This document shows, piece after piece, positions 25,559 to 34,370 of a stretch of DNA of 64,000 bases. The notes under the pieces are model-generated. The model was not told the DNA's origin. It saw only the letters and a program-made list of their open reading frames with translations, and did no database searches. This DNA comes from Streptomyces sp. A 4/2. GTDB lineage: Bacteria > Actinomycetota > Actinomycetes > Streptomycetales > Streptomycetaceae. Location: NCBI RefSeq assembly GCF_940670765.1, contig NZ_CALNVW010000030.1:62001-126000 (forward strand). The letters run 5' to 3'. Both the position numbers and the translations under genes were made by a program. Each line of letters opens with the position of its first letter. The stretch's first letter is position 1.

Positions 25559-26782
25559 TTCCGCGTACGCCACCGGATCGGCGAGTACCTCCTGGACGAT
25601 CTGCGCGGCAGCTCCCCGGGCCGCGTCACCCGCGACCGACGAGGCGCGCAGCCGGCCACTCCCGTGCGACCAGAGCCCCGACACCACCCGGCCGGTCAGC
25701 TCCCGGTCGGCGCCCGGCGACAGCCACGGCATCAGGCCCCGGTAGATACCGCCGAGCACCACCGCGTCCGGGTCGAAGAGATTGACCGCGCCGGACAGCA
25801 CCCGCCCGAGCATCAGTCCGGCCGCCCCGACGGCCGCCACCGCGCGCTCGTCACCGGAGCGGGCCCGCCGCTCCAGCTCCGCGACCCCGGACACCCCGGT
25901 GCTCTCGTCGATACCGGCGGCCCGCAGCAGCGCGGACTGGCCCGCGTACTGCTCCAGACAGCCTCGTGCGCCGCAACGGCACGCGGGACCCGCCACGTCC
26001 GCCACCACATGGCCGATCTCACCGGCGAACCCATGGGCGCCGCGCAACAGTTCACCGTCGAGCACCAGGGCGCCGCCGACGCCGATCTCGCCCGTCAGAT
26101 AGAGGAAGCTGCGGACCTCGCCGAGACCGCCGAACCACAGCTCGGCCAGCGCGGCCAGATTGGCCTCGTTCTCCGAACTCACCGGCAGGGCCCGGTGGGC
26201 GGGGCGCACCGCGGCGAGCGCCTGCGCGAACAGTTCCTCGGCGGCGACCCCGTTCCAGCCGAGGTTGGGCGCCTGGCGGACGGTTCCCCCGGAAACCAGG
26301 CCGGGCAGCGCCAGCTGTACGCCGACCGGTCCCAGTTCCTGCTCCGCGGCCGACTCCAGCGCGCGGGCGGCGACCCGGGCGGCGCGGACCAGCACATCGG
26401 CGGGCGGCGCGCCCCGGTTGTCGAGGTGCTCGGTCACACGCACCCGGTCGGCGCCCGCCAGATCCACCACACACACCGACACGTAGTCGATGTTGACCTC
26501 GACGCCCACCCCCGCGGCCCCGGTCCTGGCGGGCTTGAGCACCGTGCCGGGGCGTCCCGCCTGCCCGCTGAACGTCTTTCCCGACTCGGCGAGGAACCCG
26601 CTCTCCAGCAGCTGTTCCACCAGCGAGGACACGGCCGCCCGCGTCAGGCCCACCCGTCCGGCGACTCCGGCCCGGGTCGCCTCGCCCTGGTCCCGGACGG
26701 CCCGCAGTACGAGGCTGAGATTGTGCCGCCGCACGGTGTCCTTGTCGGCCTTGGGCCCGAGCGGGGTCAGGTTCTTCTCCAT
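25544..26782 (-). CDS. ROK-family transcriptional regulator (NagC/XylR type)
   Basis: 412 residues. An N-terminal winged helix-turn-helix (about 15-75; TRAGVAGRVGLTRAAVSSLVEQLLESGFL) precedes a ROK sugar-kinase-like domain. The zinc-binding motif is present (CRCGARGCLEQY, about 265), with the upstream GEIGHVV His. Such proteins bind sugars or sugar phosphates and release DNA. The gene converges on the GH84 N-acetylglucosaminidase, so an amino-sugar or related ligand is a reasonable guess but not shown. The gene ends within the 17-bp repeat array. Confidence 0.85.
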   Translation of the reverse strand: MEKNLTPLGPKADKDTVRRHNLSLVLRAVRDQGEATRAGVAGRVGLTRAAVSSLVEQLLESGFLAESGKTFSGQAGRPGTVLKPARTGAAGVGVEVNIDYVSVCVVDLAGADRVRVTEHLDNRGAPPADVLVRAARVAARALESAAEQELGPVGVQLALPGLVSGGTVRQAPNLGWNGVAAEELFAQALAAVRPAHRALPVSSENEANLAALAELWFGGLGEVRSFLYLTGEIGVGGALVLDGELLRGAHGFAGEIGHVVADVAGPACRCGARGCLEQYAGQSALLRAAGIDESTGVSGVAELERRARSGDERAVAAVGAAGLMLGRVLSGAVNLFDPDAVVLGGIYRGLMPWLSPGADRELTGRVVSGLWSHGSGRLRASSVAGDAARGAAAQIVQEVLADPVAYAELGTA

Positions 26783-26977
26783 ATCGCCGCGAGCCTACTT
26801 CCCGGCCCCGTTCGCCGGGGTTCCGCCCGCCGGCCCCGGCGGGCGCCGTCGTGGGTACCGCGCCGTTGCCGGTGGCCGAGGTTAGCGTGGGAACCGCTGA
26901 TCCGTACGGACCCCGCAGGCGAGCGCCGACCGGGAGCGGCCGGTGACGGGGTCCGGGTGACCGCTCGGTCCGAAGCC

Positions 26978-27006
26978 TTGTGCGGAGTGGAACACGTTCT
27001 TAACAT
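26978..27006 (+). promoter_or_regulatory. candidate promoter of the racemase-fadAB genes
   Basis: TTGTGC (26978-26983), 17 bases and TAACAT (27001-27006) lie 42 bases before the ATG at 27048. The expected start-point region just downstream carries two direct TGTCACA repeats (27013-27019 and 27027-27033), possibly a regulator site. The spacer contains GAACACGTTC, a near-palindrome. Confidence 0.45.
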
Positions 27007-27047
27007 CATCGATGTCACATCAGTTGTGTCACAGTGCTGGGGGCTTG

Positions 27048-28223
27048 ATGGCAGCGACAGGGAACGGCCCGCTGGCCGGGGTGCGCGTGGTCGAGCTGGC
27101 GGGCATCGGGCCGGGCCCGTTCGCCGCGATGCTCCTCGCGGACCTCGGAGCCGATGTCGTACGCGTCGACCGGCCCGGCGGTGCGGGGCTCGCGGTCAAC
27201 CCGGAGTACGACCTCACCAACCGCAACAAACGCTCGGTGCTCGTCGACCTCAAGGCCGAGGACGGCCCCGCCCGGGTCCTCGACCTCGTGGAGCGCGCCG
27301 ACATCCTCATCGAGGGCTACCGGCCGGGCGTCGCCGAGCGGCTCGGCGTCGGCCCCGAGCAGTGCCACGCCCGCAACCCGAAGCTGGTGTACGGGCGGAT
27401 GACCGGCTGGGGACAGGACGGACCGCTCGCCCGGCGCGCCGGGCACGACATCGCGTACATCGCCGTCACCGGCACGCTCGGCATGATCGGCAACCCCGGC
27501 GAGCCGCCCGCCGTTCCGGCGAACCTGGTCGGCGACTACGCGGGAGGCTCGCTCTACCTGGTCGTCGGCGTCCTCGCCGCGCTCCAGCACGCCCGTACGG
27601 ACGGGGGAGCGGGCCAGGTCGTCGACGCCGCGATCGTGGACGGCACCGCGCATCTGACCACGATGATCCACGGCATGCTCGCGGCCGGCGGCTGGCAGGA
27701 CCGGCGCGGCGCCAATCTGCTCGACGGCGGCTGCCCGTTCTACGGCAGCTACGCCACATCGGACGGCGAGTACATGGCTGTGGGAGCCCTGGAGCCGCAG
27801 TTCTACGACGAGTTCGTCCGGCTGCTCGGGATCGCCGCCGAAGCGCCCGCACGCAAGGACGTCGCCCGGTGGGACGCGCTGCGCGACACCATCGCCGCCC
27901 GTTTCCTGACCCGGACGCGCGCGGAGTGGACAGCGGTCTTCGAGGACTCGGACGCCTGCGTGGCGCCGGTCCTCTCGCTGCGCGAGGCCCCCGCGCACCC
28001 GCACGTCGCCGCGCGCGGAACGTTCGTCGAACACAGCGGCATGACCCAGCCCGCGCCCGCCCCGCGCTTCTCCGTGACGCCCGGTTCCGTACGCAGGGGG
28101 CCCGCGAGGCCGGGCGCCGACACCGTGGAGGTGGCCCGCGACTGGGGCGTGCCCGGTATCGCGGCGGAGACCGGCCCGCCGGAACGGGACGCGCGGCGGA
28201 CAGCGGGGGCGGGAGACCGTTGA
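27048..28223 (+). CDS. alpha-methylacyl-CoA racemase (CaiB/BaiF family)
   Basis: 391 residues from the ATG at 27048; an in-frame ATG at 27012 lies inside the probable transcription start region. The N-terminal CoA-binding fold is clear (LAGVRVVELAGIGPGPFAAMLLADLGADVVRVDRP; NRNKRSVLVDLK). The racemase catalytic pair is present as His133 (RAGHDIAYIAVTG) and Asp163 (GDYAGGS), which points to a methylacyl-CoA racemase rather than a CoA transferase. It would interconvert 2R- and 2S-methylacyl-CoA so that methyl-branched acids or sterol side chains can enter beta-oxidation. Its stop overlaps the start of the acyl-CoA dehydrogenase relic; thiolase and FadB genes follow in the same direction. Confidence 0.85.
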   Translation: MAATGNGPLAGVRVVELAGIGPGPFAAMLLADLGADVVRVDRPGGAGLAVNPEYDLTNRNKRSVLVDLKAEDGPARVLDLVERADILIEGYRPGVAERLGVGPEQCHARNPKLVYGRMTGWGQDGPLARRAGHDIAYIAVTGTLGMIGNPGEPPAVPANLVGDYAGGSLYLVVGVLAALQHARTDGGAGQVVDAAIVDGTAHLTTMIHGMLAAGGWQDRRGANLLDGGCPFYGSYATSDGEYMAVGALEPQFYDEFVRLLGIAAEAPARKDVARWDALRDTIAARFLTRTRAEWTAVFEDSDACVAPVLSLREAPAHPHVAARGTFVEHSGMTQPAPAPRFSVTPGSVRRGPARPGADTVEVARDWGVPGIAAETGPPERDARRTAGAGDR

Positions 28224-28396
28224 AGCGACAACTCCAGAAGCGGATGGCCGACGTTCCTGACCAACTGCTTCATGAATATGCGTACGTGACTGAGTGTCAG
28301 ATATCGAAGGCGTGCACCGGCGGCCGTATACGGACGATCTGCGGCGGCACGACCGAGATCATGATGGAGAACACCGGCCGCCCCTTCCTTGCCTGA
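28220..28396 (+). pseudogene. relic of an acyl-CoA dehydrogenase C-terminus
   Basis: A 58-codon frame that begins with TTG over the racemase stop ends in GRIRTICGGTTEIMMENTGR, recognisable as the C-terminal GR-(V/I)-xx-I-(Y)GGT-(N/T)-EIM motif of acyl-CoA dehydrogenases. The preceding residues look like a decayed version of the helix before it. The other ~320 residues of the enzyme are missing, and local GC is lower than in the neighbours. It probably marks a deleted dehydrogenase gene of the same beta-oxidation cluster. A short functional protein is unlikely. Confidence 0.7.
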
Positions 28397-28418
28397 CCCT
28401 CCTCGAAAGGCTGCTGTC

Positions 28419-29633
28419 TTGAGTACCGAAGCATTCGTCTACGACGCGATCCGCACCCCGCGCGGGCGCGGCAAGGCCAATGGCGCCCTGCACGGCACCA
28501 AGCCGATCGACCTGGTCGTCGGCCTGATCCACGAAATGCGCCGCAGGTTCCCCGGCCTCGACCCGGCCGCCATCGACGACATCGTGCTCGGCGTGGTCAG
28601 CCCGGTGGGCGACCAGGGCTCCGACATCGCCCGTATCGCGGCCGTCGCCGCCGGACTGCCCGACACCGTCGCCGGGGTGCAGGAGAACCGCTTCTGCGCC
28701 TCGGGCCTCGAAGCCGTCAACCTCGCCGCCGCCAAGGTCCGTTCCGGCTGGGAGGACCTGGTCCTGGCCGGTGGGGTCGAGTCGATGTCCCGGGTCCCGA
28801 TGGCCTCCGACGGCGGGGCCTGGGCCATGGACCCGATGACCAACTGGGACACCGGCTTCGCCCCCCAGGGCGTCGGCGCCGACCTCATCGCGACCATCGG
28901 GGGATTCACCCGGCACGACGTCGACTCCTACGCCGCGCTGTCCCAGGAGCGGGCGGCCGAGGCATGGAAGGACGGCCGCTTCGCGCGCTCCGTCGTTCCC
29001 GTCACGGACCGCAACGGCCTGGTAGTCCTGGACCACGACGAACATCTGCGCCCCGGCACGACCGCGGAGTCGCTCGCCGCGCTCAAGCCCTCCTTCGCCA
29101 CGATCGGCGAGATGGGCGGCTTCGACGCGGTCGCACTGCAGAAGTACCACTGGGTCGAGAAGATCGACCACGTCCACCACGCGGGCAATTCCTCCGGCAT
29201 CGTGGACGGGGCCTCACTGGTCGCCATCGGCTCCGGCCAGATCGGCGAGCGCTACGGGCTGACCCCACGGGCCCGTATCGTCTCGGCCGCCGTGTCGGGG
29301 TCCGAGCCGACCATCATGCTGACCGGGCCCGCGCCCGCCACCCGCAAGGCCCTCGCCAAGGCGGGTCTGACCATCGCCGACATCGACCTCGTGGAGATCA
29401 ACGAAGCGTTCGCGGGCGTCGTCCTGCGCTTCGCCAGGGACATGGAGCTCCCGCTCGACAAGATCAACGTCAATGGCGGGGCCATCGCGCTGGGCCACCC
29501 GCTCGGCGCCACCGGCGCGATGATCCTCGGCACTCTCATCGACGAACTGGAGCGCCGCGACCAGCGGTACGGCCTGGTCACGCTCTGCGTCGGCGGCGGC
29601 ATGGGCGTCGCCACCGTCATCGAGCGTCTCTGA
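28419..29633 (+). CDS. fadA: acetyl-CoA acyltransferase (thiolase, FadA-type)
   Basis: 404 residues from a TTG at 28419 (GAAAGG upstream). The thiolase fold carries the nucleophilic Cys93 (ENRFCASGLEAVN), the His-containing NVNGGAIALGHPLGATGA and the second Cys in LCVGGGMG. This pattern fits a degradative 3-ketoacyl-CoA thiolase, which cleaves 3-ketoacyl-CoA with CoA to acetyl-CoA and a shortened acyl-CoA. The gene stands 43 bases before the FadB-type fusion gene, the usual partner order in actinobacteria, and is probably co-transcribed with the racemase. Confidence 0.9.
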   Translation: MSTEAFVYDAIRTPRGRGKANGALHGTKPIDLVVGLIHEMRRRFPGLDPAAIDDIVLGVVSPVGDQGSDIARIAAVAAGLPDTVAGVQENRFCASGLEAVNLAAAKVRSGWEDLVLAGGVESMSRVPMASDGGAWAMDPMTNWDTGFAPQGVGADLIATIGGFTRHDVDSYAALSQERAAEAWKDGRFARSVVPVTDRNGLVVLDHDEHLRPGTTAESLAALKPSFATIGEMGGFDAVALQKYHWVEKIDHVHHAGNSSGIVDGASLVAIGSGQIGERYGLTPRARIVSAAVSGSEPTIMLTGPAPATRKALAKAGLTIADIDLVEINEAFAGVVLRFARDMELPLDKINVNGGAIALGHPLGATGAMILGTLIDELERRDQRYGLVTLCVGGGMGVATVIERL

Positions 29634-29676
29634 CCGCGTCCCTTCCCTCACGGCCCGCAAACGGAGCAGCCACACC

Positions 29677-31848
29677 ATGAGCGAGAACACCACCATCCGC
29701 TGGGAACAGGACGGGACCGGCGTGGTCACCCTGGTACTCGACGACCCCCACCAGTCCGCGAACACCATGAACCAGGCGTTCAAGGAGTCGATCGCGGCCG
29801 TCGCCGACCGTGCCGAGGCCGAGCGCGACAGCATCCGCGGCATCATCGTCACCTCCGCCAAGAAGACCTTCTTCGCGGGCGGCGACCTCAAGGACCTGAT
29901 CAGGATCGGGCCCGCACAGGCCCAGCAGGCCTTCGACACGGGCATGGACATCAAGCACGCCCTGCGCCGGATCGAAACCCTCGGCAAACCGGTCGTCGCG
30001 GCCGTCAACGGCGCCGCCCTGGGCGGTGGTTACGAGATCGCGCTGGCCTGCCACCACCGGGTCGCCCTCGACGCCCCCGGCTCCAGGATCGGCCTGCCCG
30101 AGGTCACCCTGGGCCTGCTGCCCGCCGGTGGCGGCGTCACCCGTACCGTACGGCTGCTGGGCATCGCCGACGCGCTGCTCAAGGTGCTGCTCCAGGGCAC
30201 CCGGTACACCCCCCGTAGCGCCCTGGACAACGGCCTGGTCCACGAGATCGCCGCCACCCCCGACGAGATGCTCGCCAAGGCCCACGCGTTCATCGACGCG
30301 AACCCCGAGTCGCAGCAGCCGTGGGACGTCAAGGGCTACAAGATCCCCGGCGGTACTCCGTCCGACCCGCGCTTCGCGGCCAACCTCCCCGCCTTTCCCG
30401 CCAATCTGAAGAAGCAGATCAACGGCGCCCCCTACCCCGCCCCGCGCAACATCCTCGCGGCGGCCGTCGAGGGCTCCCAGGTCGACTTCGAGACCGCGCA
30501 GACCATCGAGGCGCGGTACTTCGTGGAGCTGGTCACCGGCCAGATCTCGAAGAACATGACCCAGGCGTTCTTCTTCGACCTCCAGGCCGTCAACTCCGGC
30601 GCCAACCGCCCCCGGGACATCGAGCCACGCCCGGTCCGCAAGGTCGCCGTCCTCGGCGCCGGAATGATGGGGGCGGGCATCGCGTACGCGTGCGCCCGCG
30701 CAGGCATCGAGGTCGTCCTCAAGGACGTGTCGTCCGAGGCGGCGCAGCAGGGCAAGGCGTACGCGGAGAAGCTCCTCGCGAAGGCGCTCTCCCGGGGCCG
30801 CACCACCGAGTCGAAGCGCGACGCGCTGCTCGCTCTCATCACCCCGACCGGTGACCCCGCCGACCTGGCGGGCTGCGACGCGGTGATCGAAGCGGTCTTC
30901 GAGGACCCGGCGCTGAAGAGCAAGGTGTTCCAGGAGATCGAAGGCATCATCGAGCCCGGCGCGCTGCTCTGTTCCAACACCTCGACCCTGCCCATCACGC
31001 TGCTCGCCGAGGGCGTGACACGGCCCGCCGACTTCATCGGTCTGCACTTCTTCTCGCCCGTCGACAAGATGCCGCTCGTCGAGATCATCAAGGGCGAGCG
31101 GACCGGCGACGAGGCCCTGGCACGCGCCTTCGACCTGGTACGCCAGATCAGGAAGACCCCGATCGTCGTCAACGACTCACGCGGCTTCTTCACGTCGCGG
31201 GTCATCGGACAGTTCATCAACGAGGGCGTGGCGATGGTCGGCGAGGGCGTCGACCCCGCGTCGGTGGAGCAGGCGGCGGCGCAGGCCGGCTACCCGGCCA
31301 AGGTGCTCTCCCTGATGGACGAGCTGACACTCACCCTGCCGCGCAAGATCCGCAACGAGGCGAAGCGGGCCGTCGAGGAGGCGGGCGGCACCTGGGCCGG
31401 GCACCCGTCGGACGAGGTCATCGACCGGATGGTCGACGAGTTCGGCCGCACGGGCCGCAGCGGGGGAGCGGGCTTCTACGAGTACACCGACGGGAAGCGG
31501 GACGGTCTCTGGCCCGGTCTGCGCGAGCACTTCACCGAGGCCGGGGTGGACATCCCGTTCACCGACATGAAGGAGCGGATGCTCTTCTCGGAGGCGCTGG
31601 ACACCGTCCGCTGCTTCGAGGAAGGCGTACTGACCTCGGTCGCCGACGCCAACATCGGCTCGATCTTCGGCATCGGGTTCCCGGGCTGGACGGGGGGCGT
31701 CATCCAGTACATCAACGGATACCCGGGCGGTCTGCCCGGCTTCGTGGCACGGGCGCGTGCGCTCGCCGAGCGGTACGGGGAGCGGTTCGCCCCGCCCGCC
31801 CTGCTGGTCGAGAAGGCCGAGAAGGGCGAGCAGTTCAGCGACAGCTGA
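29677..31848 (+). CDS. fadB: FadB-type enoyl-CoA hydratase / 3-hydroxyacyl-CoA dehydrogenase
   Basis: 723 residues. The N-terminal crotonase domain (about 1-200) has FFAGGDLKDL and NGAALGGGYEIALACHHR; its general acid/base region reads GLPEVTLGLLPAGGG. The C-terminal half contains an NAD-binding Rossmann domain (about 323-500; VAVLGAGMMGAGIAYACARAG) and two 3-hydroxyacyl-CoA dehydrogenase C domains (about 505-720; NDSRGFFTSRVIGQFINEG). It catalyses the hydration and oxidation steps of fatty-acid beta-oxidation and hands 3-ketoacyl-CoA to the thiolase encoded next to it. Translation starts at an ATG preceded by a GGAG site. Confidence 0.95.
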   Translation: MSENTTIRWEQDGTGVVTLVLDDPHQSANTMNQAFKESIAAVADRAEAERDSIRGIIVTSAKKTFFAGGDLKDLIRIGPAQAQQAFDTGMDIKHALRRIETLGKPVVAAVNGAALGGGYEIALACHHRVALDAPGSRIGLPEVTLGLLPAGGGVTRTVRLLGIADALLKVLLQGTRYTPRSALDNGLVHEIAATPDEMLAKAHAFIDANPESQQPWDVKGYKIPGGTPSDPRFAANLPAFPANLKKQINGAPYPAPRNILAAAVEGSQVDFETAQTIEARYFVELVTGQISKNMTQAFFFDLQAVNSGANRPRDIEPRPVRKVAVLGAGMMGAGIAYACARAGIEVVLKDVSSEAAQQGKAYAEKLLAKALSRGRTTESKRDALLALITPTGDPADLAGCDAVIEAVFEDPALKSKVFQEIEGIIEPGALLCSNTSTLPITLLAEGVTRPADFIGLHFFSPVDKMPLVEIIKGERTGDEALARAFDLVRQIRKTPIVVNDSRGFFTSRVIGQFINEGVAMVGEGVDPASVEQAAAQAGYPAKVLSLMDELTLTLPRKIRNEAKRAVEEAGGTWAGHPSDEVIDRMVDEFGRTGRSGGAGFYEYTDGKRDGLWPGLREHFTEAGVDIPFTDMKERMLFSEALDTVRCFEEGVLTSVADANIGSIFGIGFPGWTGGVIQYINGYPGGLPGFVARARALAERYGERFAPPALLVEKAEKGEQFSDS

Positions 31849-31882
31849 CCCGCTCGGCCCGCCGTGCCGCCGGTCGGACCGG

Positions 31883-32638
31883 TCAGCGGGGGGCGCCGGT
31901 CGCTGCGGGTCCGTCCACGTAACGGGCCCGCAGCTCCTCCTTCAGTGACCGCTGGAACGCGGTCACCAGCGCCTGCACGACCATCGGCTGCATGGAGGCG
32001 GAGAGCGACTTCATCGCCTCCACGGCCGCCGGATCGCGCTCGCGCTCCCGGTAGGGCCCCCACACCTCGTCCTGGAAGAGCCGGGTCAGTTCCTTCGCCG
32101 CGGCCCGGGTGTGTTCCAGCACCACCGTACGGGCGGCCAGGATCGTCTCGTGCTCGATCGGCACGTCGAGCAGCTGGACACCGAGCGCGAGCAACCCGGG
32201 GTCGACCCGGAAGGCATCCGGGTCGCCGGTCACCCTCTCCAGCACGTTCATCGCGGCCAGCCGGTCGATGTCCCCTCCCGACAACGCCCGCCCGGCCCGC
32301 CGCTCCAGCTCGGCCCGGGTGGCGTCGTCCGCGCCCTCCGGCGCCCACGAGGCCACCACGGCACGGTGGATGGCGAGGTCGTGCGCGCTCAGGTCCTCCG
32401 GCAGCTGCTGGAGGTAGCGCTCGATCGCGGCCAGCGTCAGCCCGTGGTGCTGAAGCTCCTCGATCAGCGCGAGGCGGGAGAGATGGGCGGGGCCGTACAG
32501 ACCGACGCGGCGGGGACCGATCACCGGTGGATGCAGCAGACCGCGGGTGCTGTAGAAGCGGACCGTACGCACCGTGACCCCGGCACGCGCGGCCAGTTCG
32601 TCGACCGTGAGGGCCGTCTCCCCGGTCTCCGTCGACAT
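31883..32638 (-). CDS. MerR-family transcriptional regulator
   Basis: 251 residues. A MerR winged-helix DNA-binding domain occupies about 8-75 (LTVDELAARAGVTVRTVRFYSTRGLLHPP, YGPAHLSRLALIEELQHHGLTLAAIERYL). It is followed by a long helical C-terminal domain without Cys metal ligands, so an organic ligand is more likely than a metal. It converges on fadB and diverges from a TetR gene. MerR proteins of this size next to fatty-acid genes often respond to acyl-CoA or lipids, but this is inference. A dyad in its promoter is listed separately. Confidence 0.85.
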   Translation of the reverse strand: MSTETGETALTVDELAARAGVTVRTVRFYSTRGLLHPPVIGPRRVGLYGPAHLSRLALIEELQHHGLTLAAIERYLQQLPEDLSAHDLAIHRAVVASWAPEGADDATRAELERRAGRALSGGDIDRLAAMNVLERVTGDPDAFRVDPGLLALGVQLLDVPIEHETILAARTVVLEHTRAAAKELTRLFQDEVWGPYRERERDPAAVEAMKSLSASMQPMVVQALVTAFQRSLKEELRARYVDGPAATGAPR

Positions 32639-32684
32639 GGCGGTGCCTCTCTTCCCCGGACCGGTACGCGGTCGGTCCGGTGCA

Positions 32685-32697
32685 ACAGTATTGCTGT
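32685..32697. promoter_or_regulatory. dyad in the MerR/TetR divergent region
   Basis: ACAGTATTGCTGT has perfect ACAG/CTGT arms around five bases. On the minus strand it overlaps a TACTGT element that lies 19 bases after TTTCAC; the 19-base spacing is characteristic of promoters activated by MerR proteins. The -35-like element is weak. Confidence 0.4.
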
Positions 32698-32782
32698 CTC
32701 ACCACTCCTGTGAAAGTGCCCTGGTTGGGCTACTGTCGTCGGGCTGTGGCCGGGTGGCCGAAGGACGGACGGGGAGGGCCTG

Positions 32783-33418
32783 ATGGCTCCACGGAGTACC
32801 GCCGATGCGGCGCTGCTGACCCACGCGCTGGACGGTGAGCCGGCGCCCGCGGACCCGCTCACCGAGCAGATACTCGACGCGGCGCGTGAGCAGTTCACCA
32901 CCTTCGGTCTGCGCCGGTCGACCGTCGACGACGTGGCGAAACGGGCCGGGGTCTCACGCGTCACCGTGTACCGGCGGTTCGGCAACAAGGACGGGCTGGT
33001 CTCCGCCTGCCTGATCCGCGAGTACCGCAGGTTCGTCATGGACGTCGACGCGACCGTGGCCGGCCTGCCCACCGTGGAGGACCGGCTGGTCGAGGGGTTC
33101 CTCGTGGTGCTCCAGCACATCCGGCAACACCCGCTGATCGGCGGGCTGCTGCGGCTGGAGCCCGAGACGCTGCTGCCCTTTCTGACGGTGGAGAGCGGCC
33201 CTGGTTTCCTGGCCGTCCGGTCGTATCTCGCCGACCGGCTGCGGCACGCGCAACGGCTGGAGGGCAGGCCGGTGACCGATCCGACGCCGGTCGCCGAACT
33301 GATGGTGCGGATCACCGTCTCGTTCCTGCTCAACCCGGTCAGCTGCTTCGAGCTCGACGACGACGACCAGGTACGGGACTTCGCCCGCCGGTACCTCATT
33401 CCGCTGCTGGGGCGCTGA
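32783..33418 (+). CDS. TetR-family transcriptional regulator
   Basis: 211 residues with an N-terminal TetR helix-turn-helix (about 25-72; ILDAAREQFTTFGLRRSTVDDVAKRAGVSRVTVYRRFGNKDGLV) and a helical ligand-binding domain. A GGGGAGG site precedes the ATG. The 3' end overlaps the convergent DUF2236 gene by 23 bases, and a second DUF2236 gene lies a little further on, so regulation of those oxygenase-like genes is plausible. Ligand and targets cannot be read from sequence. Confidence 0.85.
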   Translation: MAPRSTADAALLTHALDGEPAPADPLTEQILDAAREQFTTFGLRRSTVDDVAKRAGVSRVTVYRRFGNKDGLVSACLIREYRRFVMDVDATVAGLPTVEDRLVEGFLVVLQHIRQHPLIGGLLRLEPETLLPFLTVESGPGFLAVRSYLADRLRHAQRLEGRPVTDPTPVAELMVRITVSFLLNPVSCFELDDDDQVRDFARRYLIPLLGR

Positions 33419-34370
33419 CCCGGCGTACCGCGTGCGGACCGTCGCCCGTCCGCCGTCCGTCCGTCTCCTGGCCGTCCGTCTCCTGGCCGTCCGTCTCCTG
33501 CTCGTCGGGGAGCGGATGCAGCGGGCGGTTCTGCGCCCAGTGCGGACCGAGGTCGTCCAGCGTCCAGCCGAAGGGGTAGGAGCTCGGCTTGGGCAGCGCG
33601 GGCCGTCGTCCCGGCCGCGCGGGCAGAGCCCGTACGACGTACGACCTGGCCCGCACGGCCCGGACGGCGGCCGACCGTACCCACTGCGGCTGCGGGCGGA
33701 AACCGAGCGCCCGCAGCAGTGGCTCGTCGAGCAGCGCCAGCGCCAGCCGGGCCACCAGGGGGCTCATGAAGCGTGGATACCAGCCCGCCATCACCCGGAA
33801 GGTGGCGTTCGCGACCCGGCGGTTGGCCGGGTGGTACGCGAACATCTCCGCCTCGTAGGCGTCGAGGAATCTCTCGAAACCGGCGTAGCTGGAAGGGGCG
33901 CCGTCGATGCCCATCATCAGCGCCGTCCGGTGGCCGACCAGGGCCAGGGCCTCGGCCTCGTTGGCGCAGAGTTTTCGCCAGCCGAAGCGGTCGATCCAGC
34001 GCTTCGGGCCGACGACGGTCGTGGCGAGGACGTACAGGAAGTCCTCGTTGGGGATGCGGTACCTGCCGTGGATGCGGTTGAGATGGCGGGCGGCGGCCCG
34101 GCCGCGCGCGCTGTCGAACCCGTCCCGGACCATCTCGTAGCCGATGAGTACGGTGTCGTCGTACCGCTTCTGCCCGGCCTTCTCGAACTCCTGTGTGCGG
34201 TCGAGCAGTTGAGATATCCGGGGGACGCCGTAGTCGCGCAGGAAGGCGACGCTCACCCCCTGGGCGTAGTCCCAGGGGAACTCGTACTGCGAGATCAGCC
34301 GGTGGATGTGTTCGAAATCCCGCGCGGGGTCCATGGCGCGGATCTCGCGCAGGCGACTGTAGCGGCCCAT
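33396..34370 (-). CDS. oxygenase MpaB-family (DUF2236) protein, copy 1
   Basis: 324 residues from the ATG at 34370 (GAGGAGG upstream). It has the features of the DUF2236/MpaB family related to latex-clearing (Lcp) heme oxygenases: an FEHIHRLISQYEFPWDY start, RIPNEDFLYVLATTVVGPKRWIDRFGWR, and AYEAEMFAYHPANRRVANAT. His residues suitable for heme binding are present, but the proximal ligand is not certain. The C-terminal tail carries a QETDG repeat and is disordered. No signal peptide is seen. The family acts on polyprenoids or polyketide side chains in known cases; the substrate here is unknown. Confidence 0.75.
   Translation of the reverse strand: MGRYSRLREIRAMDPARDFEHIHRLISQYEFPWDYAQGVSVAFLRDYGVPRISQLLDRTQEFEKAGQKRYDDTVLIGYEMVRDGFDSARGRAAARHLNRIHGRYRIPNEDFLYVLATTVVGPKRWIDRFGWRKLCANEAEALALVGHRTALMMGIDGAPSSYAGFERFLDAYEAEMFAYHPANRRVANATFRVMAGWYPRFMSPLVARLALALLDEPLLRALGFRPQPQWVRSAAVRAVRARSYVVRALPARPGRRPALPKPSSYPFGWTLDDLGPHWAQNRPLHPLPDEQETDGQETDGQETDGRRTGDGPHAVRRVSAPAAE
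33456..33500 (-). repeat. 15-bp in-frame tandem repeat (QETDG)x3
   Basis: Three copies of a 15-base unit (33456-33470, 33471-33485, 33486-33500; one base differs in the first) encode a Gln-Glu-Thr-Asp-Gly repeat in the disordered tail of the DUF2236 protein. Confidence 0.85.
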
